A stretch of 64,000 nt of DNA, from positions 744,001-808,000 of the forward strand of contig NZ_CP087590.1 in NCBI RefSeq assembly GCF_015594925.2, read 5' to 3'. Positions within the stretch are counted from its first letter, which is position 1; each line of letters starts with the position of its first letter. Source of the DNA: Vibrio sp. VB16. GTDB lineage: Bacteria; Pseudomonadota; Gammaproteobacteria; Enterobacterales; Vibrionaceae. Shown piece by piece: positions 35,507-44,736 of the stretch. The notes below the pieces were generated by a model that had not been told where the DNA came from, ran no database searches, and saw only the letters and a list, made by a program, of their open reading frames with translations. The position numbers and the translations under genes are program-made.

Positions 35507-37051
35507 ATGGGTAAACATGTAGACGAACCACTTTTATGCTTAGATTCAATCAAGAAGGATTTCTCCGGAGTTCAAGTACTTCATGGTATCAGTATTGATA
35601 TTGTGGCTGGAGAGGTTCTTGGAATACTGGGTGAGAACGGAGCGGGTAAGTCTACATTGCTCAAAATAATTAATGGGATCTACCACGCGAGCAGTGGAAC
35701 GATTTCGATTGATGGTTCACAAGTGGAGATTCGTTCCCCATCTGATGCCAAGAAACACGGAATAGCGATGATCCCTCAGGAGTTTAATTTAGTCGCTAGC
35801 CTAAATGTGTTTGAAAATATTTTTCTGGGACAAGAAATAAAAAAAGGCGCGTTGTTAGATAAATATTCTATGCGTCAACGAACGGTTGAACTCTTATTAA
35901 TGCTTGATACAGAGCTTAATCCAGACGCTCTCATAGAAGATCTTAGCGTCGCTGAAAAGCAGATGGTTGAAATTGCGAAGGCGTTGGTTTATGACGCTCG
36001 AATATTAATTATGGATGAACCTACGACCGTGCTAACCAGCTTAGAAGTTGATGTTTTGTTTACTTTAATTGATAAGTTGAAAGCCCAAGGTGTCACCGTT
36101 CTATTTATTTCTCACAAACTAAAAGAAGTGAAAAGGTTATGTGATCGACTAATGATTCTTAGAGATGGAAATTTAGTGTCTCTTGATAATGTGTCTGAGA
36201 TAAATGAGCAAGATATGGCGACCAAAATGGTTGGGCGAGAACTGAACCAAATTTTTCCTAAAAAATCGATATCAACGAAAGAAGTTGCGTTGAAAGTGTC
36301 TAATTTATCGCTTAAAGGTGGGGGTGAACGCATCGATTTTCATGTCCATAAAGGTGAGGTTCTTGGTTTTGCTGGACTGGTTGGTAGTGGTCGAACCGAA
36401 GTTGCCGAAGCCGTAATGGGAATAAGAAAAAGACAATCTGGACAGATAGAGGTATTTGGAGAGTTAGTCGATATTCATGATATTAAGCAGGCGGTTCAAA
36501 AGGGACTTGCTTACTTAAGTGAAGATCGCCAAGGACGGGGTTTAGTCATGGGGTTTGATCTTACAGAGAACATCAGTTTAGTTTCTCTTTCGCGCTATAC
36601 CAAAGGGTTAATTAGACACAAATTAGCCCGAACTAAAGCTAAGCAATATGTCTCTCAGTTTGATATTAAAGCCGCGTCATTGGATACCGAGTTGCAATAC
36701 CTAAGCGGTGGAAATCAACAGAAAGTGTATCTGTCGAAATGGATGGATACCGAACCGAAAATCCTTATTTTGGATGAACCGACAAGAGGGGTAGATGTGA
36801 ATACTAAGAAAGATATTTACCACTTTATTCAAAACTTAACGGAGCAAGGACTTGCCGTGATTGTTATCTCGTCTGAAATGGAAGAACTGATAGGGCTGGC
36901 GCATAGAGTCATGGTTATGCGAGAGGGTAAATTGCAAGGAGAGTTAGAAAAAGAAGCGATTACAGAACAACAAATAATGCTATTGGCTGCAGGATTGCAA
37001 GCCGAAAAGACCGAGACCCAACACATACCTTCTGAGAAAGTGAGCGCATGA
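35507..37051 (+). CDS. Sugar ABC transporter ATP-binding protein (RbsA/MglA type)
   Basis: 514 residues, two fused ATPase domains as in ribose- and galactose-type importers. First domain: Walker A GENGAGKST (42-50), signature LSVAEKQM (instead of LSGGQ), Walker B ILIMDEPT. Second domain: degenerate Walker A GLVGSGRTE, signature LSGGNQQK, Walker B ILILDEPTRGVD. Start immediately follows the previous stop; the end overlaps the permease gene by 4 bases. Confidence 0.93.
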   Translation: MGKHVDEPLLCLDSIKKDFSGVQVLHGISIDIVAGEVLGILGENGAGKSTLLKIINGIYHASSGTISIDGSQVEIRSPSDAKKHGIAMIPQEFNLVASLNVFENIFLGQEIKKGALLDKYSMRQRTVELLLMLDTELNPDALIEDLSVAEKQMVEIAKALVYDARILIMDEPTTVLTSLEVDVLFTLIDKLKAQGVTVLFISHKLKEVKRLCDRLMILRDGNLVSLDNVSEINEQDMATKMVGRELNQIFPKKSISTKEVALKVSNLSLKGGGERIDFHVHKGEVLGFAGLVGSGRTEVAEAVMGIRKRQSGQIEVFGELVDIHDIKQAVQKGLAYLSEDRQGRGLVMGFDLTENISLVSLSRYTKGLIRHKLARTKAKQYVSQFDIKAASLDTELQYLSGGNQQKVYLSKWMDTEPKILILDEPTRGVDVNTKKDIYHFIQNLTEQGLAVIVISSEMEELIGLAHRVMVMREGKLQGELEKEAITEQQIMLLAAGLQAEKTETQHIPSEKVSA

Positions 37052-38070
37052 GTGAGGCCGCAGAGATGAATAATAAAACCCTAGTGAGTAATCAAACAGA
37101 AGACAGAGTTCCGACTGCAAAGGCATCGTGGCTAAGTAAACTCAATTTTGGCAGCCTTGCACCATTGATTGCTTTATTTGTATTGGTCATATTATCGGCT
37201 ATTGCGAGTGAACACTTTCTTATTCCCAGAAATATAACGAATGTCTTAAGGCAGGTTTCTTATACTGGAATTATCGCGTTAGGAATGACCTTCGTGATTA
37301 TTGCTGGTGGCATCGACTTATCTGTCGGGTCAATGCTCGCCCTTGTTGGCGTGTTAGTTATTATGCTGCTCAATTACCTAGGCGATGGTTGGAGCGCGGT
37401 TGGTATTGCTATCATAGGAGCGATGGTTTTAGGTGCATTCTTTGGTGCGATTAATGGCTTTTTGACAACCAAAGGAAAAATTGCCTCCTTTGTTGCCACA
37501 TTGGCAACCATGTCGGTATATCGTTCTCTTACGTTGTATGTAAGCGACGCAGGTGAAGCTGTCTCCAACAATCAACACTATCCAGACGTTGGGACAGGAT
37601 ACTTTTTGGGTCTTCCTGTTCCGGTTTGGGTGTTTTTTATCCTCGCAATATTAGGCCATATTTTATTAAAGCATACGGCATTCGGTCGTCATGTTTGCGC
37701 TGTGGGTTCTAACCCGAAAGTGGCTGCATATTCAGCTATTAATGTTGAACGAATCTATTTTCTCACCTTTGTCATCCTTGGTTTTGCCGTCGGTATATCA
37801 GCGGTAATGCTGTCATCTCGGCTTAACTCGGTCAGTCCTGGAGACGCGGGTCTATTTTATGAACTTGATGCGATTGCTGCTGTGGTTATCGGTGGCACAT
37901 CCTTATCAGGAGGAAAAGGGTCCCTTTGGGGAACCGTCGTTGGTGCCATTATTTTGGGCATCATCAATAACATGCTTAATTTACTAGGGGTTAGCCCCTA
38001 CCTACAAGGAACAGTGAAAGGCTTAGTAATACTAATTGCAGTGTTGATGCAATTTAAGCGGACAAGTTGA
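37048..38070 (+). CDS. Sugar ABC transporter permease (RbsC type)
   Basis: 340 residues with about eight to ten membrane segments. Family motifs: NVLRQVSYTGIIALGMTFVIIAGGIDLSVGSM, TLATMSVYRS, AFGRHVCAVGSNPKVAAYSAI and the EAA-like GGTSLSGGKGS region near 290. ATG overlaps the ATPase gene (ATGA). Works with the preceding ATPase and the following binding protein. Confidence 0.93.
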   Translation: MSEAAEMNNKTLVSNQTEDRVPTAKASWLSKLNFGSLAPLIALFVLVILSAIASEHFLIPRNITNVLRQVSYTGIIALGMTFVIIAGGIDLSVGSMLALVGVLVIMLLNYLGDGWSAVGIAIIGAMVLGAFFGAINGFLTTKGKIASFVATLATMSVYRSLTLYVSDAGEAVSNNQHYPDVGTGYFLGLPVPVWVFFILAILGHILLKHTAFGRHVCAVGSNPKVAAYSAINVERIYFLTFVILGFAVGISAVMLSSRLNSVSPGDAGLFYELDAIAAVVIGGTSLSGGKGSLWGTVVGAIILGIINNMLNLLGVSPYLQGTVKGLVILIAVLMQFKRTS

Positions 38071-38107
38071 GCCAGACACTATTATTAAGAACAAAGGAGA
38101 ACTACTA

Positions 38108-39082
38108 ATGCAACTCATAAGAAAAATTGCTCAGTTGAGTCTTGGTATAGCACTTGTTGCTATTTTAGGTACGTCACAAGCCTTCGCAAAAACATACAAA
38201 GTTGGTGTGTCAGTACCTTCAGCAGACCATGGTTGGACAGCTGGATTGTTGTGGTGGGCAGAAAAAGCAGTCGCGGATCTTAAAGAAACAGAAAAAGATT
38301 TTGAATTCTACGTCGTTGCGGCGAGTTCTGGCTCCAAGCAGGTAGGTGATGTTGAAGATCTAATGATACGTGGTATTGATGCACTGGTTATCTTACCTCA
38401 CAACCCTGCGACCTTACAGAAGGTTATAGAAGAGGCTTATGACAGCGGTATTTATACGGTTGTTGTAGATAGAGAACTTGCTCACCCAGCACAAAACGTG
38501 TTCATTGCAGGGGATAATGCCGGTCTCGGTAGTGTGAGTGGAAAATGGTTAGCGGAAGAGATGGATGGCAAAGGTAAGGTTGTTGTCATCGAAGGTATGT
38601 CGATTCCAATTAACAAGCAACGTGTCGACGCATTCAATGCTGAAATCGCCAAACATAAAGGTATGGAGATTTTAGACAGTCAGCCAGCCGATTGGTCAAC
38701 GCAAAAAGCCTTAGCCGTGATGGAAAACATGCTGCAACGTCACTCTCGTATTGATGCGGTTTGGTGTCAAGATGACGATATGCTTAAAGGAATTATGCAA
38801 GCAATCAAAGAATCTGGTCGTACTGAGATTAAAACAGTATTGGGTGGCGCAGGGTCTAAAGACATCATGAAAATGGTTATGGATGGAGACAAAGTGGTGA
38901 GGGCAACGGTTACCTATCCACCGAGCATGGTTGCCTCAGGTGTCGCATTAGCGGTTACGGGCTTAAAAGGTGAGAAGTTAGGTAAGATGTACCACACTGT
39001 TCCTTCACGAGTGATACTCGCGGCCGAACTTGTCGATAAGAGTAATGTAGAAGATTTCTATACGCCAAGCGCAGCATACTAA
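38108..39082 (+). CDS. Periplasmic sugar-binding protein of the ABC importer
   Basis: 324 residues. Signal peptide 1-27 (MQLIRKIAQ, hydrophobic core, cleavage after AFA). Type-I periplasmic fold of the RbsB group: YKVGVSVPSADHGWTAGLLWW, ILPHNPATL, VVVDRELAHP, FIAGDNAGLG and DAVWCQDDDMLKGIMQAI. Strong RBS AAAGGAG. Last gene of the operon, after a 37-nt gap. The aromatic-rich GWTAGLLWW segment suggests a ring-stacking carbohydrate site; ligand unknown. Confidence 0.92.
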   Translation: MQLIRKIAQLSLGIALVAILGTSQAFAKTYKVGVSVPSADHGWTAGLLWWAEKAVADLKETEKDFEFYVVAASSGSKQVGDVEDLMIRGIDALVILPHNPATLQKVIEEAYDSGIYTVVVDRELAHPAQNVFIAGDNAGLGSVSGKWLAEEMDGKGKVVVIEGMSIPINKQRVDAFNAEIAKHKGMEILDSQPADWSTQKALAVMENMLQRHSRIDAVWCQDDDMLKGIMQAIKESGRTEIKTVLGGAGSKDIMKMVMDGDKVVRATVTYPPSMVASGVALAVTGLKGEKLGKMYHTVPSRVILAAELVDKSNVEDFYTPSAAY

Positions 39083-39124
39083 TTAACTATTTTACGCATA
39101 CATAGATTTAATGATTTGATGTAT

Positions 39125-39162
39125 AAAAAAATGGCCCAGACTGATTGTCTGAGCCATTTTCT
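39125..39162. terminator. Terminator between the sugar operon and the DUF3461 gene
   Basis: ATGGCCCAGAC / loop TGATT / GTCTGAGCCAT with one mismatch. The minus-strand side ends in a run of seven T, so it serves the DUF3461 gene well; on the plus strand the T run is shorter (TTTT) but adequate for the sugar operon. Confidence 0.85.
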
Positions 39163-39178
39163 ATAGGGTTTCTTTTTG

Positions 39179-39562
39179 CTACTTGAGTTTTTCTAAATCA
39201 GATTCGATTTCGTGAATCTTGCTAGATACCACTTTTTCTAAATGACGGAGATCGGATAGAATTTTCTCTTTAAGATCTTTTCCATTGAGTTTCGCGGGTC
39301 TTGTCAATTGATTGAGTTCATCAATGACAAGCGTCAGGTTGCGGTTGATCTCTGTGACTTCTTTATATTGATGGGTTCCACCATCAACCAAAACATTTTT
39401 TATCTGCCTTGGGTATTTAAATTTCACACTCTTCGCAAACAGTTCTCCTTTTTGTTTGTGAAAATAAATTTTTAACACATCCTTGTGAGCTTCTTGGCGT
39501 AGTGAATAGCGCTCTATTTGCTTAGGATCATGAATCCCTAAACCAGTAAGGTTTGGATACAT
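39179..39562 (-). CDS. DUF3461 family protein
   Basis: 127 residues, soluble, unknown function, typical neighbour of glnD in Vibrio. Visible: MYPNLTGLGIHDPKQIERYSL at the N-terminus, central DVLKIYFHKQKGELFAKSVKFK and a C-terminal coiled-coil helix (HLEKVVSSKIHEIESDLEKL). Its upstream region (39563-39730) contains an AT-rich inverted repeat around TTAATTAACTGAATTAATTAA (near 39606-39628) that may be an operator or simply low complexity. Confidence 0.82.
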   Translation of the reverse strand: MYPNLTGLGIHDPKQIERYSLRQEAHKDVLKIYFHKQKGELFAKSVKFKYPRQIKNVLVDGGTHQYKEVTEINRNLTLVIDELNQLTRPAKLNGKDLKEKILSDLRHLEKVVSSKIHEIESDLEKLK

Positions 39563-39730
39563 AGCTTACCTCTTGAATTATTGTGTCAAATATAGTGTGT
39601 GATAATTAATTAACTGAATTAATTAATATAACTTTAGCAGTGTAAAAGCTTAGTAGATAGATGATTTTTGTCGAGTAGAAAAGAGTTGTGGACGAGATCG
39701 CGATCTGCTCTCTCGTCATGGTTTTTTATG

Positions 39731-42355
39731 CTACCTATCTGCTAGTTCTGAAACATTTTTCACTAACATACTTCTTAGTTCTACCTGTTCGTGATCTAAC
39801 AGTGATTTACCAGTAGAAGAGGTGATAATAAACAAGTCTTGTGCTCGCTCACCAAAGGTGGTTATTTTTGCGCCGTGGAGATGTATATCCAGTTGGGAAA
39901 AGGATTCACCTACCGTTGCTAGAAGACCTGGAAAATCTAAGGCCACAAACTCCATCAGTGTTCTTTTTCCCGTTTTAGTCGGGATAAAATCAACCTGAGT
40001 TTTTACATTGAAGTGCTGGAGTTGCCTCGGTGCACGCCTCACTCGAACCTTCTTTGGACCGGTATGTTTTAGAGTTTCAGTTAAACGAGTAATCAAGGTA
40101 TCTTGGAACTCTTCTTTTATAGGATCGCCATTTTGGTCGAGGACCATAAACGTATCGAGTATATACCCATCTTTGCTACTCATAACCTGAGCATCATGGA
40201 CATTGAGGTTACAGCGATCTATTTCAGCCACAACGCTAGCGAAGAGTGCGGGCTGATCTTTAGAGTAAACAAAGATCTCTGTGCCTCCACGCGTTGCTTT
40301 TTTGCTAACCAGTATAAGAGGTTGTTCCACATCACTATGTCGTAACAAATGGATGCAATGCCAAGCGATTTGTTTGTGAGTATGCCTTAAAAAATAATCT
40401 GCTTTAAATCGTTGCCAAAGCAGTTCGATCTCTCTAGCAGAAAAACCTTCTTTTCTTAATAGGGCTGATGATAATTGTTGGTTGTGACGAATTCTATCGC
40501 GAACATCGACTGGGTTTTCAAGTCCTCTACGAAGCGCTCGTTGCGTAGAATGATACAGCTCTGCTAATAGCGTTCGTTTCCAACTGTTCCACAGTTCAGG
40601 GTTGGTGGCACATATATCAGAAACGGTCAGGCAAACTAAATAATCGAGGTACTCTTCATCACGTACTGTTTTAGCAAATTCAGCGATAACATCGGGATCA
40701 TAGATATCACGTCGTTGAGCGGTTACAGACATCAGTAAATGGTTTTTCACTAACCACGAGACGAGCTTGGCTTCTGGTTTCGATAACCCATGTTCAATAC
40801 AAAATGCGTAAGCTTCAACGGCACCAATTTCAGAATGATTCCCTCCGCGGCCTTTACCTATGTCGTGGAAAATGGCGGCAAGGATAAGCAATTCTTTTTT
40901 CTGCATCCTCGGGTACACTTCGCAACAAATGGGGTGTTTATTGTGGTTCTCTATATGGCTAAAGGCATGGATGTTTTTGAGCAGTCGCATGCTGTGTTCA
41001 TCCACGGTGTAAACGTGGAAGAGATCAAACTGCATTTGACCAACTATTTGACTCCATTGGGGAATATAGGCGGCGATAACGCCGAGTTTATGCATCAGTG
41101 GAAAGGCGCGATACAGTGAATTTGGGTGGCGACATAAAGCGAGAAATTTTTCCCTCGCTTCCGGTATGGTATGGAGAAATTTATTGAGACGTCGCCGAGC
41201 AGTCCTAAGTTGACGAAGTGTTGCAGGTGCGACACTGTCTATGCTTGAGTCGTTAGCGATATGAATGAACATATCTAATATGGTTTCGGGTCTCGCTTGG
41301 AAAAGTGCGGGTTTTTTTGCCTCAATAAGCGCGCCTCTACGCTGAAAATCATCGTCAAGATCTTCTGCCGGTAACTCTTCACCATCGTTGATAATCGCCT
41401 GCTCAAAAAGCTTAATTAGCATCTTGTTTAATTCGGCAACACGTCTTAGTGTTCGATAGAACTCTTTCATCATCATTTCAACTGGGATGTTGTATTCCCC
41501 AGTAAAACCTAGATGTAGAGCAACCTGTGCCTGATGGGCAAATGTAAGTCGGTTGTCGTAGCGTTTTAATTCCATATGAAGGGCAAACCGAACACGCCAA
41601 AGATAATCTTGGCACTCGACTAATTCACGATATTCTGCGTCGGTAAGAAAGCCGTATTTACTCATCTCTAGCAAAGACGTCGCACCAAAATGCCGTCTTG
41701 CTATCCAACTTAAGGTATGGATATCTCGCAGGCCACCTGGGCTCGATTTTATATCTGGTTCAAGGTTATAGGTTGTATCGTGGTAGCGGGCATGTCTCTC
41801 TTTCTGCTCGGTTATCTTTTGTTGGCAGAAATCCACGCTGGGCCAAAAACTTTCTGATAAGACAAGCAATTTAAGTTTTATGAAGGCCTCTTCACTACCG
41901 CAAAGAAGGCGAGCTTCCTGCAAGTTAGTCGCAACAGTAAGGTCGTCACTACCTACCTCTGAACATTCCTTTATTGTTCGTACCGCGTGACCAACCTCTA
42001 ATTTCAAATCCCATAACAAGGTAATAAATTCACTGACCTTTGCGCCCAGTTCTGTGGTTAATGGTTTGTCAGAAAGTATGAGAATGTCGATATCTGATAA
42101 AGGATGTAATTCACTTCTACCATAACCACCAACCGCAATTAAACAGAGATTTTCAACATCTGAAAACTGGTAATAACGCCATAACCGTTGTAATAACTGG
42201 TCCATATATTCTGAACGGGCGAAGACCAAATCAGTGACTGGTTGATGCTTAAGAAATTGTTCATTTTGATAATTTGATAATTTGTCGAGTTGATTCTTAA
42301 TGTCCGTAGGATTGAGTTGAGAATCGTCAAATTTTAGTGGAGATAAGTTGGGCAT
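39731..42355 (-). CDS. glnD: Bifunctional uridylyltransferase/uridylyl-removing enzyme GlnD
   Basis: Primary nitrogen sensor: adds or removes UMP on the PII protein according to glutamine. 874 residues. Domain order: nucleotidyltransferase with GGYGRSELHPLSDIDILIL, PII-uridylyltransferase helical part, HD domain (ILAAIFHDIGKGRGG) for deuridylylation, and two ACT domains at the C-terminus (EIFVYSKDQPALFASV and LMEFVALDFPGLLATV). Start at MPNLSPLKF, with AAGGA upstream; 27 codons before it are open but unlike the family. Confidence 0.95.
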   Translation of the reverse strand: MPNLSPLKFDDSQLNPTDIKNQLDKLSNYQNEQFLKHQPVTDLVFARSEYMDQLLQRLWRYYQFSDVENLCLIAVGGYGRSELHPLSDIDILILSDKPLTTELGAKVSEFITLLWDLKLEVGHAVRTIKECSEVGSDDLTVATNLQEARLLCGSEEAFIKLKLLVLSESFWPSVDFCQQKITEQKERHARYHDTTYNLEPDIKSSPGGLRDIHTLSWIARRHFGATSLLEMSKYGFLTDAEYRELVECQDYLWRVRFALHMELKRYDNRLTFAHQAQVALHLGFTGEYNIPVEMMMKEFYRTLRRVAELNKMLIKLFEQAIINDGEELPAEDLDDDFQRRGALIEAKKPALFQARPETILDMFIHIANDSSIDSVAPATLRQLRTARRRLNKFLHTIPEAREKFLALCRHPNSLYRAFPLMHKLGVIAAYIPQWSQIVGQMQFDLFHVYTVDEHSMRLLKNIHAFSHIENHNKHPICCEVYPRMQKKELLILAAIFHDIGKGRGGNHSEIGAVEAYAFCIEHGLSKPEAKLVSWLVKNHLLMSVTAQRRDIYDPDVIAEFAKTVRDEEYLDYLVCLTVSDICATNPELWNSWKRTLLAELYHSTQRALRRGLENPVDVRDRIRHNQQLSSALLRKEGFSAREIELLWQRFKADYFLRHTHKQIAWHCIHLLRHSDVEQPLILVSKKATRGGTEIFVYSKDQPALFASVVAEIDRCNLNVHDAQVMSSKDGYILDTFMVLDQNGDPIKEEFQDTLITRLTETLKHTGPKKVRVRRAPRQLQHFNVKTQVDFIPTKTGKRTLMEFVALDFPGLLATVGESFSQLDIHLHGAKITTFGERAQDLFIITSSTGKSLLDHEQVELRSMLVKNVSELADR

Positions 42356-42554
42356 TCCTTGCCGTCCGTGCTTGAAACCAATATTGAGACCAATGTAACA
42401 GTAGATAAAGGCATTGGAAAGGTCTGTCGAGGTCACTTATCTACGAAGGCTAAGCGGTTATAAATTTGAAATGTAGCGACAGCTAAATAATAGGCGGGTT
42501 CAAATAGGAGAAAAGTCATCGCTTCAATAGTATAAAAGGACAAATTTTGGCCAT

Positions 42555-42585
42555 AAAAAATCCTCACTATAGGCGAGGATTTTTT
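42555..42585 (-). terminator. Terminator after map
   Basis: AAAAAATCCTCACTATAGGCGAGGATTTTTT: an eleven-pair stem (AAAAAATCCTC / GAGGATTTTTT) with A and T runs on both sides. It lies 13 nt after the map stop codon (minus strand) and ahead of glnD. Confidence 0.88.
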
Positions 42586-42597
42586 CATAGATGACGA

Positions 42598-43461
42598 TTA
42601 CTTGTTAATTAATATTCTAGAAATTGTCTCTTCAGCGCGAAGAGTCAACACTTCGCATCCCGTCTCAGTCACCAGTATGGTATGTTCCCATTGTGCCGAG
42701 TTTTTCCCATCCCCAGTGTATACCGTCCAGTCATCTTCTGAGTCTACGCTACAGCCAAACTTTCCAGCATTGATCATGGGTTCAATAGTAAAAATCATAC
42801 CGGGTTGAAGTATACGTCGATCGTTGTTCTTATAGTGAACGACTTGAGGTTCTTCATGAAACTCATCCCCAATGCCGTGACCACAGAAATCTTTGACGAT
42901 TGAGAAGCGAGGTGTCACACCTTTGATGTATTTTTGTATTGTCGTACCGATATCACCGATAGTGTTTCCCGGTCTTACTTTACGCATTGCTGCATATAGT
43001 GACTCTTGAGCAACCATACATAGACGTTTATCAGCCGGATGGACATCACCTACAAGGAACATTTTCGATGTGTCGCCGTGATACCCCTGCGGACGTGTTT
43101 CTAGAGAGACCGTGCTGTCATTTGGAATGATGACGGTAATGTCAACGTTGACGATGTCGCCATCTTTCAGCACACCAGGTTTTGATTTACCAGTAGAACC
43201 CATTGCATCTTCTGTAGCGGGTATACCGTGACAGACGATATGGTTTACTGAAGTACAGATAGATTTAGGGAAACCGTGATAATCGAGTGGTGCAGGATAA
43301 GCACCATTATCAATGATGAACTTATAACAAACTTGATCAAGCTCTTCTGTTGTTACCCCAGGTTTTACAAAGGGTTCAATCATCTCTAGAACTTCAGCAG
43401 CCAATTTGCCTGCAATTCTCATTCTTTCAATTTCTGCGGTGTTTTTTATCTTAATCGTCAT
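42598..43461 (-). CDS. map: Methionine aminopeptidase, type I
   Basis: Removes the initiator methionine from nascent proteins. 287 residues, about 23 more than E. coli Map; the additions lie after HGIPATED and within the strand before GYHGDTSKMF. The five metal ligands are all there: Asp in VNVDITVI, Asp in HGDTSK, His in GHGIGDEFHE, Glu in FTIEPMI and Glu in QWEHTI. Divergent from rpsB with a 375-nt spacer, the standard arrangement. Confidence 0.96.
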   Translation of the reverse strand: MTIKIKNTAEIERMRIAGKLAAEVLEMIEPFVKPGVTTEELDQVCYKFIIDNGAYPAPLDYHGFPKSICTSVNHIVCHGIPATEDAMGSTGKSKPGVLKDGDIVNVDITVIIPNDSTVSLETRPQGYHGDTSKMFLVGDVHPADKRLCMVAQESLYAAMRKVRPGNTIGDIGTTIQKYIKGVTPRFSIVKDFCGHGIGDEFHEEPQVVHYKNNDRRILQPGMIFTIEPMINAGKFGCSVDSEDDWTVYTGDGKNSAQWEHTILVTETGCEVLTLRAEETISRILINK

Positions 43462-43633
43462 CTGTTTTCTCTAATTCTTTTTGTACGTACAGGCTACTTA
43501 TGCAACGCATTCTACCAGTGAGTAGGCTAAGTGCAATTGAATTCCGTTATCATTTAGCATTACTTAGGACAAAAGGGTAAGTAGAAATCTACTTTTGTGA
43601 GGTGAATTTTCTGGCTTTTTGACGTCGATTTAT

Positions 43634-43641
43634 GGTATAAA
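43634..43641 (+). promoter_or_regulatory. Promoter of rpsB-tsf
   Basis: Extended -10 TGGTATAAA followed by a GC-rich discriminator (GCGCGCC), typical of growth-rate and ppGpp-controlled ribosomal promoters. No good -35 stands at 17 nt. Start predicted near 43648, which gives a leader of about 190 nt. Confidence 0.65.
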
Positions 43642-43648
43642 GCGCGCC

Positions 43649-43836
43649 GGAGTTATGAACTGTTCTCTTTGACATTATGAATGTCAGCGAAGCTTTTTTG
43701 CTCCATTAACTTTTATCTTTAAATCACACACGTACCGACACATGTTCCGGGGTGCTTTATTGTGGTCTGCAAGACCAACGAATAAAGTCGGATGCATGGG
43801 GTATGTGGAGGCCTAACCCCGTAAGAGGAATTTAAA
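43649..43836 (+). ncRNA. rpsB 5' leader (S2 autoregulatory RNA element)
   Basis: Untranslated leader of rpsB. It contains short stems (GACATT-ATG-AATGTC at about 43671-43685, GGTC-TGCA-AGACC-like at 43763-43777) and the segment ACACGTACCGACACATGTTCC that resembles the conserved S2 leader of enteric bacteria, ending in a GGGGT..ACCCC stem just before the RBS (AGAGGA). In E. coli, S2 represses its own mRNA through this region. Assigned by position and partial sequence memory, so moderately sure. Confidence 0.65.
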
Positions 43837-44571
43837 ATGGCAACTGTATCAATGCGCGATATGCTTAAAGCTGGTGTTCACTTCGGTCACCAAACTCGTT
43901 ACTGGAACCCAAAAATGAAACCATTCATTTTTGGCGCTCGTAATAAAGTACATATTATCAACTTAGAAAAAACGGTTCCAATGTTCAACGAAGCACTAGC
44001 TGAGCTAGGCAAAGTTGGCGAGAAAAAAGGTAAAGTTCTTTTCGTTGGTACTAAACGCGCAGCATCTGAAGCTGTTAAAGAAGCTGCTATCAACAGCAAC
44101 CAATACTATGTTAACGCCCGCTGGTTAGGCGGTATGCTAACAAACTATAAAACTGTTCGTCAGTCTATCAAACGCCTTAAAGAACTTGAAGCTCAAGCTC
44201 AAGACGGTACTTTTGAGAAACTAACTAAGAAAGAAGCTCTAATGCGTACTCGTGAAATGGAGAAGCTAGAGAAATCTCTTGGTGGTATCAAAGACATGGG
44301 CGGCCTACCTGACGCATTATTCGTAATCGATGCTGATCACGAACATATTGCAGTTAAAGAAGCTAACAACCTTGGTATTCCAGTATACGCTGTTGTTGAT
44401 ACTAACTCTAACCCAGACGGTATTGATTACATCATTCCTGGTAACGACGACGCAATCCGCGCTGTACAGCTTTATCTAAACGCTGCTGCTGACGCTGTTA
44501 AAGAAGGTCGTAACCAAGACGCTGTTGTAGCTGTTGGCGAAAAAGACGGTTTCGTAGAAGAAGCTGAGTAA
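43837..44571 (+). CDS. rpsB: 30S ribosomal protein S2
   Basis: Late-assembling small-subunit protein that bridges S1 to the 30S head. 244 residues. MRDMLKAGVHFGHQTRYWNPKMKPF and ARWLGGMLTNYKTVRQS are diagnostic. Codon use is strongly biased, as expected for a highly expressed gene. RBS AAGAGGAA. Followed by a GC-rich hairpin and tsf. Confidence 0.98.
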   Translation: MATVSMRDMLKAGVHFGHQTRYWNPKMKPFIFGARNKVHIINLEKTVPMFNEALAELGKVGEKKGKVLFVGTKRAASEAVKEAAINSNQYYVNARWLGGMLTNYKTVRQSIKRLKELEAQAQDGTFEKLTKKEALMRTREMEKLEKSLGGIKDMGGLPDALFVIDADHEHIAVKEANNLGIPVYAVVDTNSNPDGIDYIIPGNDDAIRAVQLYLNAAADAVKEGRNQDAVVAVGEKDGFVEEAE

Positions 44572-44675
44572 TAGCGGACTTCTGACGTTAAACTTAGTTT
44601 TTGTAAAATAGGTGTGTTGAAGAAACATGGTTTCTGAAAGGCGCCTTAAGCATTAACTAAGTTATAGTTAGAATC

Positions 44676-44704
44676 AGGGGCCCATAATTTAGGCCCCTTA
44701 TTTG
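44676..44704 (+). terminator. Attenuator between rpsB and tsf
   Basis: AGGGGCC / loop CATAATTTA / GGCCCCT followed by TATTTGT. A seven-pair GC-rich stem with an interrupted T run; probably a partial terminator that lowers tsf relative to rpsB, as in other bacteria. Confidence 0.7.
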
Positions 44705-44736
44705 TATCTTATCCTGAATAAACTGAGGAATAGAGA

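Noticed and set aside
39601..39632. AT-rich inverted repeat upstream of the DUF3461 gene as a phage or plasmid attachment site
   Set aside because: No integrase, tRNA or direct repeat nearby; more likely a low-complexity promoter region.
42598..43461. Map insertions considered as sign of a different enzyme
   Set aside because: All five metal ligands and the map-rpsB arrangement are intact; longer Map is usual in vibrios as far as I recall.
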